From the NCBI GenBank assembly GCA_035295125.1, contig DATGJP010000008.1, positions 186,001-250,000 on the forward strand: 64,000 bases of DNA. Direction: 5' to 3'. This document shows positions 33,062 to 41,132 of the stretch, piece by piece. The DNA is from JAICMB01 sp035295125. GTDB lineage: Bacteria; Acidobacteriota; Terriglobia; Bryobacterales; Bryobacteraceae. How positions within the stretch are numbered: the stretch's first letter is position 1; each line of letters opens with the position of its first letter. A program made the position numbers and the translations under genes. Below the pieces are notes generated by a model. It was not told the DNA's origin and made no database searches. It worked only from the letters and a program-made list of their open reading frames with translations.

Positions 33062-33415
33062 CTACTTGGTTTTGTCTTCGAGAGCTTGCGCGCCTTCCTT
33101 CGTCTTTCGGGCCGCCATGTTAGCGCCCTTCTTAACCGCTCCGCCGGTCTTCTTCACCCCGGTTTCGAGCGCTTCGCCGGTCTTCTTGGCGCCGGTACCG
33201 ACAGCGCTTCCGGTCTTCTTGGCTCCGGTCCCAACCGCGCCACCCGTGACCTCAGCGCCCTTCACCGTGCCTTTCGCGACGGCTTTGCCGGTGTCCTTGA
33301 CAGCGTCCTTGGTTTCCGAGCCGGCGTTTTTGATGTCCTGCTTAGCGCCGTTCTGAGAATACGCGCCGAGCACCGTAAATGCCGCGATGGTACCAACCGC
33401 TAAGAGTCGCCTCAT
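33062..33415 (-). CDS. Small exported Lys/Gly-rich protein with 11-residue repeats (LEA-like)
   Basis: From ATG at 33415 the protein has 117 residues. It begins with a signal peptide (RRLLAVGTIAAFTVLGAYSQ), which favours this start over longer readings. The mature part is Lys, Gly, Ala and Thr-rich. Glycine recurs exactly every 11 residues (53, 64, 75, 86, 97, 108), with units such as GAKKTGSAVGT, GAKKTGEALET and GVKKTGGAVKK. An 11-mer of this composition resembles group 3 LEA proteins and other desiccation-related helical proteins, but this one is directed out of the cytoplasm. It is divergent from the glycosyltransferase at 33450 with 34 bp between. The function is not known. Confidence 0.7.
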   Translation of the reverse strand: MRRLLAVGTIAAFTVLGAYSQNGAKQDIKNAGSETKDAVKDTGKAVAKGTVKGAEVTGGAVGTGAKKTGSAVGTGAKKTGEALETGVKKTGGAVKKGANMAARKTKEGAQALEDKTK

Positions 33416-33449
33416 GTGTATAGCATTGCGCAAAACTTGTAAGTTGGAC

Positions 33450-34967
33450 ATGAATTGGCGATTAAAATCGCTTAAGCTTGCGGCGCCCGTTGCGGTGCTG
33501 CTGGGATTCATGTCGATCGTTCAGGTTCTGTCCATCCGCCAAGAGGCGCAGACGTGGGACGAGGGCACGCACCTCGCCGCGGGTCTGAGCTACTGGAAGA
33601 CCGGCGATTACCGGATGAACCCGGAGCATCCGCCGCTGGCGAAATTACTTTGCGCCGTGCCCCTGCTGTTCATGGATGTAACGCTGCCGTTTCAGTTCCC
33701 TGCCTGGCAGGAGCGGAACGAAGTCGATTTCGGCGCGTACTTCCTGTACACGAACCGGCTTCCGGCGGACGCCATTCTGTTTCCGGCGAGGTGTGTCACG
33801 ATTCTGCTAACGCTGGCGCTCGGGATCTCCATAGCGGTTTGGACTCGGTGGCGTTTTGGTGCCGCGGCTGCATTATTTGCGGTGGCCCTGGTGGCCTTCG
33901 ATCCGAACCTGATCGCTCACGGACGATATGTCACAACGGACCTGGCCGTGACGCTGTTCTCGTTTCTTGCGTGCATCGCGTGGGAGTGGGCGCTGCGCCG
34001 CAAAACAGCGGGTGGGTTCGTGATCGTGGGCGTCCTGCTGGGGCTGGCACTGGGGAGTAAGTTTTCGGCTCTCTTTCTGATTCCGGTATTCGTGATTCTC
34101 GGATTTGCGCGGCGGCCCGGTCGGAAGGGCGCACTGCTCACGGCCGGCATTGCGGTTGCCGTCGTCGTGGGACTCTACGGGCCGGGGGGTCCGGGGTTGT
34201 ACTGGCAAGGGCTGTCGCAGGTGTTCGCCCACAACAAGGAAGGCCATACCGCTTACCTGCTCGGACAAATCTCTCAGAAAGGCTGGTGGTATTACTTCCC
34301 GGTTGCGTTCCTGGTCAAAACGCCGACGGCTGTCCTGCTGTTGTGTTTAGCCGCGCTGTTCTATGCGCGGCGGGTTGTGACTGCGCGTTTTGAATACGCG
34401 GTGATGGCCGTTCCGTTGGTGGTGTATTCGGCACTGGCATTCGGAGCGAGCCTGGATATCGGCTTTCGGCACCTGCTGCCGGTACTTCCGTTCCTTTACG
34501 TGCAGCTGGGGGTAGTGGCGGCGAGGATGCCGCGTTGGCTCAGCGGCGTATTGGTGCTTTTGTTGCTTGCGGAGTCGCTGAGCGTGTATCCGCACTACCT
34601 TGCTTTCTTCAACCGCGTGTCAGGCGGTCCTGCAAACGGGCCGACATACCTGCTGGACTCGAATATCGATTGGGGGCAGGACACGAAGAAGCTGAAGGCC
34701 TGGCTGGACGCGCGCGACGTACACCGTATCTGTGATGTTTATTTCGGAGAGGCGTTTCCGGGACATTACGGCATCGAGACCACCCCGTTGCCGGGTAATG
34801 ACGAAGTGGAAGCACGCAATTCGCTCGATTGCGTTGCTGCGGCGAGCGTCACTCCGTTGTACGGCCTCTACGTGGAGAACGACCGGTATAGCTGGCTTCG
34901 GCAACTACGGCCGGTTGCGAAAGTCGGGTACTCGATTTACGTGTATGACCTGCGGAAACGTCATTAA
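33450..34967 (+). CDS. ArnT/PMT-like GT-C glycosyltransferase
   Basis: This 505-residue membrane protein has about eleven helices. The first external loop carries TWDEGTHLAAG (acidic pair typical of the GT-C catalytic site) and then MNPEHPPLAKLL, the PMT_2/ArnT pattern. A soluble C-terminal part (from about 420) contains DSNIDWGQDTKKLKAWL and TPLYGLYV. Such enzymes take a sugar from a polyprenyl-phosphate donor and place it on protein, lipid A or other surface molecules. It lies just after ftsZ and its downstream repeats, in the same direction as the dcw genes, and is the third GT-C protein within 11 kb. It converges on the DUF1003 gene with 4 bp between. The start was set at ATG 33450, which begins directly before the first helix. 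Confidence 0.85.
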   Translation: MNWRLKSLKLAAPVAVLLGFMSIVQVLSIRQEAQTWDEGTHLAAGLSYWKTGDYRMNPEHPPLAKLLCAVPLLFMDVTLPFQFPAWQERNEVDFGAYFLYTNRLPADAILFPARCVTILLTLALGISIAVWTRWRFGAAAALFAVALVAFDPNLIAHGRYVTTDLAVTLFSFLACIAWEWALRRKTAGGFVIVGVLLGLALGSKFSALFLIPVFVILGFARRPGRKGALLTAGIAVAVVVGLYGPGGPGLYWQGLSQVFAHNKEGHTAYLLGQISQKGWWYYFPVAFLVKTPTAVLLLCLAALFYARRVVTARFEYAVMAVPLVVYSALAFGASLDIGFRHLLPVLPFLYVQLGVVAARMPRWLSGVLVLLLLAESLSVYPHYLAFFNRVSGGPANGPTYLLDSNIDWGQDTKKLKAWLDARDVHRICDVYFGEAFPGHYGIETTPLPGNDEVEARNSLDCVAAASVTPLYGLYVENDRYSWLRQLRPVAKVGYSIYVYDLRKRH

Positions 34968-34971
34968 GATC

Positions 34972-35814
34972 CTATCTGCGGCCCTCGATTTCCTCACGCA
35001 GAAGCTCTTCCACATCGTCGATTTTCTCGCCGAGCAGATTCAGCTTTCGCGCGAGACCTTGGATTTCGGTTTCCGCCCGGCGGTTCACGTCGAAATCGAG
35101 TTCACTTCGCAGGCGGTCCTTCACATCCTGTCGGTTCTGGCTCATCATGATGACGGGCGCCTGGATGGCTGCGAGCATGGAGAGAAACAGGTTGAGCAGG
35201 ATGAACGGATAAGGGTCCCAGGCGGAGCGGCCCAACAGGATATTGATGGTGCTGTAAACGATGAGGATCACGCCGAAGACGATGATGAAGGCCCAGGAGC
35301 CGCCCCACCGCGCCACCGTATCGGCGATCCGTTCGCCGAAGGTGGCCTCCGATTCTATCACCTCGTTGGGATTGCGGCTGGCGCGCAGGCGAACCAGTTT
35401 CTGAGAGGCATGAAACTGGCGGCCCAGGATCGCCAGCATATCCATTCCCGAGTGGGGCTTGCGCTGCAGGAGCACGGCGATGTCATTGCGGTCCACCTCA
35501 ACGCAGACCGACTGTTCTACCGCCATCGCGCCGGTTTGATGATCTGTTTGTTCCAACATGGAGGCGAAACCGAAGAACTCGCCGGGCGCGGGTTCGTCGA
35601 TCACGATCTCCTGTCCATCTTCATCGACCGTGGTGACCCGGACCTGGCCGGATACCAGCACGTAGGCGCGGCCTCCCGGCTCACCGATCTTGTAAATACG
35701 CTGCCGGGGCAGGAAGGTCTTCAATTCGACCTGGCCTGCCAAAACGGCGGCTTCGTCATCATCCAGAAGGGAAAAGAGGGGAACTTGTTTGAGGACGTCG
35801 GGTGCGCAGGACAT
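34972..35814 (-). CDS. Cyclic-nucleotide-binding domain fused to DUF1003 membrane protein
   Basis: The protein has 280 residues. An N-terminal cNMP-binding (Crp-like) domain (about 10-125) includes VPLFSLLDDDEAAVLAG and a phosphate-binding-cassette-like DEPAPGEFFGFASMLEQ. The C-terminal DUF1003 domain (about 155-260) has two helices around DPYPFILLNLFLSMLAAIQAPVI and the motif MMSQNRQ. A short coiled coil ends the protein. This fusion occurs widely in bacteria and has no proven role; a nucleotide-gated membrane process is a reasonable guess. It is divergent from the PadR gene at 35888 across 73 bp. Confidence 0.9.
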   Translation of the reverse strand: MSCAPDVLKQVPLFSLLDDDEAAVLAGQVELKTFLPRQRIYKIGEPGGRAYVLVSGQVRVTTVDEDGQEIVIDEPAPGEFFGFASMLEQTDHQTGAMAVEQSVCVEVDRNDIAVLLQRKPHSGMDMLAILGRQFHASQKLVRLRASRNPNEVIESEATFGERIADTVARWGGSWAFIIVFGVILIVYSTINILLGRSAWDPYPFILLNLFLSMLAAIQAPVIMMSQNRQDVKDRLRSELDFDVNRRAETEIQGLARKLNLLGEKIDDVEELLREEIEGRR

Positions 35815-35851
35815 TGCCTTCTAGGATAGCCGCAGGTCAGGTATTCCCTTG

Positions 35852-35875
35852 TTCGCTATAGCGAAGTATGATATA
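35852..35875. promoter_or_regulatory. Putative PadR operator/promoter (14-bp palindrome)
   Basis: A perfect palindrome TTCGCTATAGCGAA (35852-35865) followed by TATGATATAG lies 22 bp before the PadR ATG and in the space shared with the divergent DUF1003 gene. PadR repressors commonly bind a palindrome at their own promoter, so autoregulation is the natural reading. Binding has not been shown. Confidence 0.5.
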
Positions 35876-35887
35876 GTTTTGCGTCAT

Positions 35888-36226
35888 ATGCGGCCTTTTA
35901 CGCTGTCCCGTGATACTTTTCACATCCTGGTTGCACTCGCCGACCGGGAGAGGCACGGCTATTCCATCATGCGAGAGGTTGAGGAGCGCACCGGCGGTGA
36001 TGTCCGTCTCAGCCCCAGCACGCTCTACAGCGCGATCAAGCGGCTTCTCGAGGAGGGTCTGATCCAGGAACTGGAGGAACGGCCCGATCCGGAGCATGAC
36101 GACGAGCGCCGCCGCTACTACCGTATTACGAAGGCCGGCCGCCGGGCCGCCATGGAGGAGGCGCGGCAACTGGAAAAACTGCTGGCGGACGCCCGTACCG
36201 CCGGTCTTGCGCCGAAACGCGCATAG
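35888..36226 (+). CDS. PadR-family transcriptional regulator
   Basis: This 112-residue winged-helix regulator has the PadR pattern: FHILVALADRERHGYSIMREVEERTGG, LSPSTLYSAIKRLLEEGLIQEL, and a wing with DERRRYYRITKAGR followed by a C-terminal dimerisation helix. The start at ATG 35888 matches the family length; an upstream reading from 35849 would run through the palindrome. It is 3 bp from the ADOP permease gene and is presumably its regulator, as is usual for such pairs. Confidence 0.93.
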   Translation: MRPFTLSRDTFHILVALADRERHGYSIMREVEERTGGDVRLSPSTLYSAIKRLLEEGLIQELEERPDPEHDDERRRYYRITKAGRRAAMEEARQLEKLLADARTAGLAPKRA

Positions 36227-36229
36227 CTT

Positions 36230-38815
36230 ATGCTCACGCGCCTTTATCGCGGGCTGCTGTTCCTGTATCCGGCCGAGTTCCGCGATGAATACGGCCGCGA
36301 ACTCTCGCTGGTATTTGCCGACCGTAGCAGGGAGGAACGCTCCAGGGCCGGAATGCTCCTCGTCTGGATGCGCGCGGTAATTGGAATTCTAAAGGAAGCC
36401 CCCAAGGAGCATTACCACATCATGATCCACGATATTCGCTACGCGCTACGACTCATGCGGCATGACGCGGCCGTGACGGCAGCCACTATTGCGATCATCG
36501 CATTGGCGATCGGTTCAAGCACCCTGGTGTTCAGTGTGGCGAATGGGCTGTTGCTTCGACCGTTCCCCTATCCCGCGCAGGATCGCTTAGTGGCCGTGCA
36601 TGAATACAGTCCACGAGACCCGCATGAGACCAACAAGATCTCATTCCCGAACTACTGGGACATACGCGCGCGAACGCGACTGCTGCAGGACATCTCGGTT
36701 TATACCGACGGAGACGCGCTTCTTTACAAAGAAGGCGTCGCGGAGAGCGTGCCGGTTGGGCAGGTGAGTGATGGCTTCTTTGCCGTTCTGGGCGTAACCC
36801 CTATCCTGGGTCGAACCTTCACGTCGGCTGACGACGCTGCCGGTTCCCCCGGGACGGTCGTCCTCGGAGAGGGCTTTTGGCAGCGGCACTTTGGGCGCGA
36901 TCCGAGAGTGTTGGGACAATCCGTAAGTACCGGCAATTCACAATACAGGATCGTCGGCGTGGTGACGGACAATATCGTTATTCCGGATCGCGCAGAAATC
37001 TGGTTCCCGATGAGGACCGACCCGAAGAAGGCGCCACGGGTCGACTATTTCCTGAGCGGCATCGCCCGCCTGAAACCGGGCGTCACGGCCGCGCAAGCAA
37101 CGGCGGAATTGAGTTCACTTCTCGAACAGATCCATCGCGAGAATCCGGCAGCAAACAATCACTTCGGGATCCGCGCCGTGCCGCTTCGCGAAGCGCTCGC
37201 GGGGACGTATCGCCAGGCCGTCGTGATGTTGTTGAGTGCGGTGGGGCTACTGCTCCTCATCGCCTGCGCCAATGTCAGCAATCTGCTGCTGGTGAAAGCG
37301 TCGGCCCGATTGCGAGAGATGGCCGTGCGAACGGCTTTGGGCGCCACCCGGCGGCGGCTGATACGGCAGCTCATGTGTGAAAGCGCGATCTTTGGCCTCA
37401 CGGGCGGCGTTGCTGGTGTCCTGCTTGCCCGTGCCGGCATTCCCGCCCTCCTGGCGCTGATTCCGATTGACATCCCGCGCTGGATGGATTTCGCCATTGA
37501 CGGTCGGGTGCTCGCGTTCGCACTAGCCTTATCGCTCATCACCACCATCGGCTTCGGCTTGGCGCCGGCCGTCGCGTCCTTCCACCGCGACCTTGCCAAT
37601 TCTGTGAAGCAGGGCGGCCGCAGCACGAGTTCGGGCCGGCGGCACAAGCTCCTGCGTAACAGTTTGGTGGTAAGTGAGGTCGCGCTCTCTGTATTGTTGC
37701 TTGCGGGTGCTGGCCTGATGACGCGCAGCCTTCTCGCCCTGAAAACACAAGCGCTCGGATATGAGCCGCAGAATGTCCTCAAGGTAGACATTGATTATTC
37801 GCAAAAAAGATATCCGGACGGCGCTCCGAGTCGAGCTTTGATTCAGCATCTGCGCCAGGAGATCTCAACGGTGGCAGGCGTGCTATCCGTCGCTTTCACA
37901 ACGGGGGCTCCGCTCGATAACCACTGGGGCCGGATCTACACGATCGAAGGTCAGCCAGTCCCGCTCCAGGATATGCCCTCGGTTAATCATGTGATTGTTG
38001 CTCCGGGGTATTTCCAAACCTTGGGCATACCGCTGCTCCGGGGCCGGGATTTCGCCGAATCGGATTTCGATGCGCCGCACATCGTGATCGTGACGCAATC
38101 CTTTGCGCGGCAGCATTGGCCGGACGGCGGCGCGCTGGGCAAGCGTGTCCGGTTCGGGTCTCCGGCGAACAACGAACCGTGGCATACGATCGTCGGTGTG
38201 GTTGCGGATAACCGTCACGGGGAGTTGAAGGGCGAAGACAAACCCACGGTGTACTTGCCCTATAGCAAGGACTTTACGCCCAACGCGATTCTAATCCGCG
38301 GTTCCGGGGAGCCCTTACGCATGGCCGATGCCGTGAAGGCCCGCATTGCCGGAATCGATAAAGGCATTGCCGTCAGTGGAGTTCTGAGCCTGGAACAGAT
38401 TCTCGAACGCGCATCCTGGCGCGACCGGTTCTTTACCGTGTTGTTAGGCGTATTTGCGGGGATGGCATTGCTCCTGGCTGTGGTCGGGCTTTATGCGGTG
38501 CTTTCGTACACTGTGAACCTGCACCTGCACGAAATCGGCATTCGTATGGCGCTGGGCGCGTCGGCGGCGAACGTGCGTTCGATGGTCATGCGAAATGGGA
38601 TGACATTGACGGCCACCGGGCTCGGGCTCGGAGTTGCCGCCGGGCTTCTACTGACCCGGCTGTTGAAGTCACAACTCTACCAGGTCTCTCCGCTCGATCC
38701 GGCGGCATATGGGGTCGCCATCGGCGTGCTCGCAACGGTTGCGCTTGTGGCGGCCTGGGTTCCCAGCGTGCGGGCTACGCGGATCGACCCCGTCATCGCC
38801 CTGCGGCAGGAATGA
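36230..38815 (+). CDS. ADOP-family orphan FtsX-like permease (MacB-like)
   Basis: The protein has 861 residues. A cytoplasmic prefix (about 1-60, FLYPAEFRDEYGRELSLVFADR) precedes two copies of the FtsX/MacB unit. Each has one helix, a periplasmic MacB_PCD domain (the first with FPNYWDIRARTRLLQDISVY) and three further helices with the KASARLREMAVRTALGATRRR and LGASAANVRSMVMRNG signatures. The protein ends VPSVRATRIDPVIALRQE. This is the acidobacterial duplicated orphan permease (ADOP) layout, so called because no ATPase gene lies next to it, and none does here. It may serve in mechanotransmission or efflux with a distant ATPase. It is coupled with the PadR gene upstream. Confidence 0.92.
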   Translation: MLTRLYRGLLFLYPAEFRDEYGRELSLVFADRSREERSRAGMLLVWMRAVIGILKEAPKEHYHIMIHDIRYALRLMRHDAAVTAATIAIIALAIGSSTLVFSVANGLLLRPFPYPAQDRLVAVHEYSPRDPHETNKISFPNYWDIRARTRLLQDISVYTDGDALLYKEGVAESVPVGQVSDGFFAVLGVTPILGRTFTSADDAAGSPGTVVLGEGFWQRHFGRDPRVLGQSVSTGNSQYRIVGVVTDNIVIPDRAEIWFPMRTDPKKAPRVDYFLSGIARLKPGVTAAQATAELSSLLEQIHRENPAANNHFGIRAVPLREALAGTYRQAVVMLLSAVGLLLLIACANVSNLLLVKASARLREMAVRTALGATRRRLIRQLMCESAIFGLTGGVAGVLLARAGIPALLALIPIDIPRWMDFAIDGRVLAFALALSLITTIGFGLAPAVASFHRDLANSVKQGGRSTSSGRRHKLLRNSLVVSEVALSVLLLAGAGLMTRSLLALKTQALGYEPQNVLKVDIDYSQKRYPDGAPSRALIQHLRQEISTVAGVLSVAFTTGAPLDNHWGRIYTIEGQPVPLQDMPSVNHVIVAPGYFQTLGIPLLRGRDFAESDFDAPHIVIVTQSFARQHWPDGGALGKRVRFGSPANNEPWHTIVGVVADNRHGELKGEDKPTVYLPYSKDFTPNAILIRGSGEPLRMADAVKARIAGIDKGIAVSGVLSLEQILERASWRDRFFTVLLGVFAGMALLLAVVGLYAVLSYTVNLHLHEIGIRMALGASAANVRSMVMRNGMTLTATGLGLGVAAGLLLTRLLKSQLYQVSPLDPAAYGVAIGVLATVALVAAWVPSVRATRIDPVIALRQE

Positions 38816-38821
38816 CGCCGA

Positions 38822-39205
38822 TTACTTCTTTCCGGCGGGAATGGCGTCGCCCAGGTTCATGGAGCCACCGCCTTCGCTGACGTAGTTACGGTTCCAGGAA
38901 GGGATTTCGACTTCGACGTCCCCTTCAACGATGCACTGGCATCCGAGGCGAGACTTCAGGGTGAGGCCCGCGGCCATATCCAGGCGATCGGCTTCGTCGT
39001 CATCCATTTCGGACAGGTTGTCCATGCCCTTGGTGACGATGACATGGCAGGTGGTGCAGGCGCAGTTTCCGCCGCAGGCGTGTTCCAACTGCAATCCAAA
39101 ATTCAGGCAGACGTCGAGGATCGACTCCGGTTTCCCGTGCTCCGCATAGGGCAGCTTTCCGCTTTCGAACTCGACGGTCTTACCGTCAATGGTGAGCTTG
39201 GGCAC
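38822..39205 (-). CDS. fdx: ISC-type [2Fe-2S] ferredoxin
   Basis: This 127-residue adrenodoxin-like ferredoxin has cluster ligands in ACGGNCACTTC (C-x5-C-x2-C, with one extra Cys inside the loop) and a later Cys in RLGCQCI, plus the acidic partner-docking segment SEMDDDEADRLD. The C-terminal extension (WNRNYVSEGGGSMNLGDAI) is longer than in classic Fdx. It would serve in iron-sulfur assembly or as electron donor to P450-type enzymes; no isc genes are adjacent. It is divergent from the exported protein at 39232 with 26 bp between and converges on the ADOP gene with 6 bp between stops. Confidence 0.92.
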   Translation of the reverse strand: MPKLTIDGKTVEFESGKLPYAEHGKPESILDVCLNFGLQLEHACGGNCACTTCHVIVTKGMDNLSEMDDDEADRLDMAAGLTLKSRLGCQCIVEGDVEVEIPSWNRNYVSEGGGSMNLGDAIPAGKK

Positions 39206-39231
39206 TCTTTTAGGATACTGGTGTTGAAGAG

Positions 39232-40599
39232 ATGCGCGCTTGTTTCCTTTTACTCTTCTCGGTCGCCCTGCTGCCGGGCCAAAGCACCGATGAAGAATTC
39301 CGCGTTTATACGGATCATCCCAGGCTATTCTTGAAGGCTCAACATCTGCGTCTGCTCAAACGCGAACGAGAGCGACAGTCCATGCGTTGGCTGCAGTTCG
39401 AGACGCTCGTCAAAGGCGTGGCCCAGATGCCGGAGCCAGGTTTCGCTTATGGGCTCTACTACGCGGTTACCGGCGATGCGACGTTCGGGAAGAAAGCCGT
39501 CGAATGGGCGATGGGTTCGACGTCTGATGTGCGCCAGGTGGCATTGGTTTATGACTGGTGCCAGGCTCTGCTCACACCGGAACAATCGAAATCGCTTGCC
39601 AATAAGCTGGTGCCGGCGGCGCAGCAGGCGAAGTCAGACGACGTGCGGGCGGTTCGAACTCGTGCGCTGGCGGCCATAGCGGTTTCCGAGCGGCTGCCGG
39701 ACGGCGGGGAGTCCTCGATGCGGGATATCGTGCAGGGATGGTGGCGTAAGAAGGCGTCGGCCGCGTTGGCCGAGGGCCGCGATTTTGCGCCGGGCGATGA
39801 GCAGTTGGCTCTAATGGAGCTGGTACACGCGGTCCGCGATAACCTGACCATCGACTTCCGGGACTCGGCGGCCGACTATTTCAGGCAGCTACCGTCGTTC
39901 TATGTGTCCAGCCACTATCCGGCGCCTTATGCGGCCGCGGAGAACGAATACCGGATTCCGTTCTACAAGAATGCGGGTCAGCCGGACTTAGACCGGGCGG
40001 CGGCGTCGCGGGCGGCGGGTCTCATGATGGTTGCCTTCGACACGAATGCCGTGGAGAACCAGTTCGTGCAGGGATGGCTGATGCAGGATCGTTTCCTGCT
40101 GAAAGGGGCTTATGGATGTCCTTACGAATACATGTGGGCCAATCCATATCAGCCGGGTTTGAGCTACTTCCACCTGCCGATGGCATTCTATGACAAACGC
40201 TCCGGGGCGCTGTTCGTTCGGTCCGACTGGGAGGAAGACGCCACTTGGTTTGGCATGTTCCAGGACGAGATGCAGCTCTTCCGTGATGGCAAGATTACGG
40301 TGCTGCATACGGGCAACATGAACGCTGGAGCGATTCCGACTTACGCGGTTGGGGACACGGCAATGATCGCTCTCGGCCGCCCCCAGGCGCGTTTTCAGGC
40401 ACAAGGCGGCGCCGTGTTTGTCGTGCACCTCAAGCCCCGGCACGTCTATGAGGTCGAGATCGACGATGAGGAGATGGCGGAGTTCGAAACCGATCCGGCC
40501 GGCACGCTATACTTGCCGATACCGAAAGAACATTCGCCTGGAATTCGAATTCGGGAGAGGAATCAGACCTCATGGATGCGGCAGAGCGCGAATCTGTAG
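39232..40599 (+). CDS. Exported protein resembling heparinase II/III-type lyases
   Basis: The protein has 455 residues with a signal peptide (ACFLLLFSVALLPGQS). The opening YTDHPRLFLKAQHLRLLKRE and the helix-rich region to about 330 resemble the alpha-toroid of heparinase/alginate-lyase-like proteins. The beta-rich C-terminus (RSGALFVRSDWEEDATWFGMF) fits the second domain of that family. The usual His-rich catalytic stretch of the beta domain is not evident (FQDEMQLFRDGKITVL in its place), so the activity is doubtful. It overlaps the DinB gene by 28 bp. I do not claim a substrate. Confidence 0.6.
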   Translation: MRACFLLLFSVALLPGQSTDEEFRVYTDHPRLFLKAQHLRLLKRERERQSMRWLQFETLVKGVAQMPEPGFAYGLYYAVTGDATFGKKAVEWAMGSTSDVRQVALVYDWCQALLTPEQSKSLANKLVPAAQQAKSDDVRAVRTRALAAIAVSERLPDGGESSMRDIVQGWWRKKASAALAEGRDFAPGDEQLALMELVHAVRDNLTIDFRDSAADYFRQLPSFYVSSHYPAPYAAAENEYRIPFYKNAGQPDLDRAAASRAAGLMMVAFDTNAVENQFVQGWLMQDRFLLKGAYGCPYEYMWANPYQPGLSYFHLPMAFYDKRSGALFVRSDWEEDATWFGMFQDEMQLFRDGKITVLHTGNMNAGAIPTYAVGDTAMIALGRPQARFQAQGGAVFVVHLKPRHVYEVEIDDEEMAEFETDPAGTLYLPIPKEHSPGIRIRERNQTSWMRQSANL

Positions 40600-41132
40600 T
40601 TGCGTACCTGGAACGGACGCGGGACGAGATGTTGGGCCTCGCGACTAGGCTGACGGCCGAGCAGCGGGAGTTTCGCGACGGATCCAATCGCTGGTCGGTG
40701 GCGGACTGCATGGAGCACATCGTCGTCACGGAGACAGCGATCCGGAAGCAGTTGGAGCGGGTTCTGGCTGGACCTCCGGACGTGGAACATCGTGGATCGA
40801 CCGCCCATAAAGACACCATTCTGACGGAGCGAGTAGCGCCACGTCGAGGCCGTGCCCAGGCTCCTGAGGCGGCGCATCCTGCGGGGCGGTGGCCTGACTT
40901 CGGGGAGTTGTCCCGCCGATTCGAGGAAACGCGTGCCGCTACTATCGCGCTGGCGCGGAACTCGGAGGCGGACCTCCGCTGTTACTTCTTTCCTCATCCA
41001 ATCCTAAAGGATCTCGATGTCTACCAGTGGCTCGTGTTTTTCGCCGCGCATACAGAAAGGCATTTGAAGCAGGCCGAGGAGGTTCTGGGCTCCGCCGACG
41101 TTGCGAAGGCTGCCGGCGAGGCCAGTGCGTAA
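40572..41132 (+). CDS. DinB/YfiT-like putative metal-dependent protein
   Basis: This 186-residue four-helix-bundle protein has the DinB-family opening YLERTRDEMLGLATRL and WSVADCMEHIVVTE. Likely metal ligands are the His in CMEHIV and the HxxxH pair in HTERHLKQ. Members of this superfamily include thiol-S-transferases and maleylpyruvate isomerases, but most are unassigned. It starts within the 3' end of the upstream gene and overlaps the next gene by 8 bp if GTG 41125 is used there. Confidence 0.85.
   Translation: MDAAERESVVAYLERTRDEMLGLATRLTAEQREFRDGSNRWSVADCMEHIVVTETAIRKQLERVLAGPPDVEHRGSTAHKDTILTERVAPRRGRAQAPEAAHPAGRWPDFGELSRRFEETRAATIALARNSEADLRCYFFPHPILKDLDVYQWLVFFAAHTERHLKQAEEVLGSADVAKAAGEASA

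Noticed and set aside
33066..33356. 96-codon plus-strand frame opposite the 11-mer repeat protein
   Set aside because: It mirrors the repeat of the minus-strand gene; only the minus strand gives a signal peptide and an ordered repeat.
36230..38815. Complete MacAB-type drug exporter
   Set aside because: No ATPase or membrane-fusion gene is adjacent; the protein fits the orphan ADOP family.
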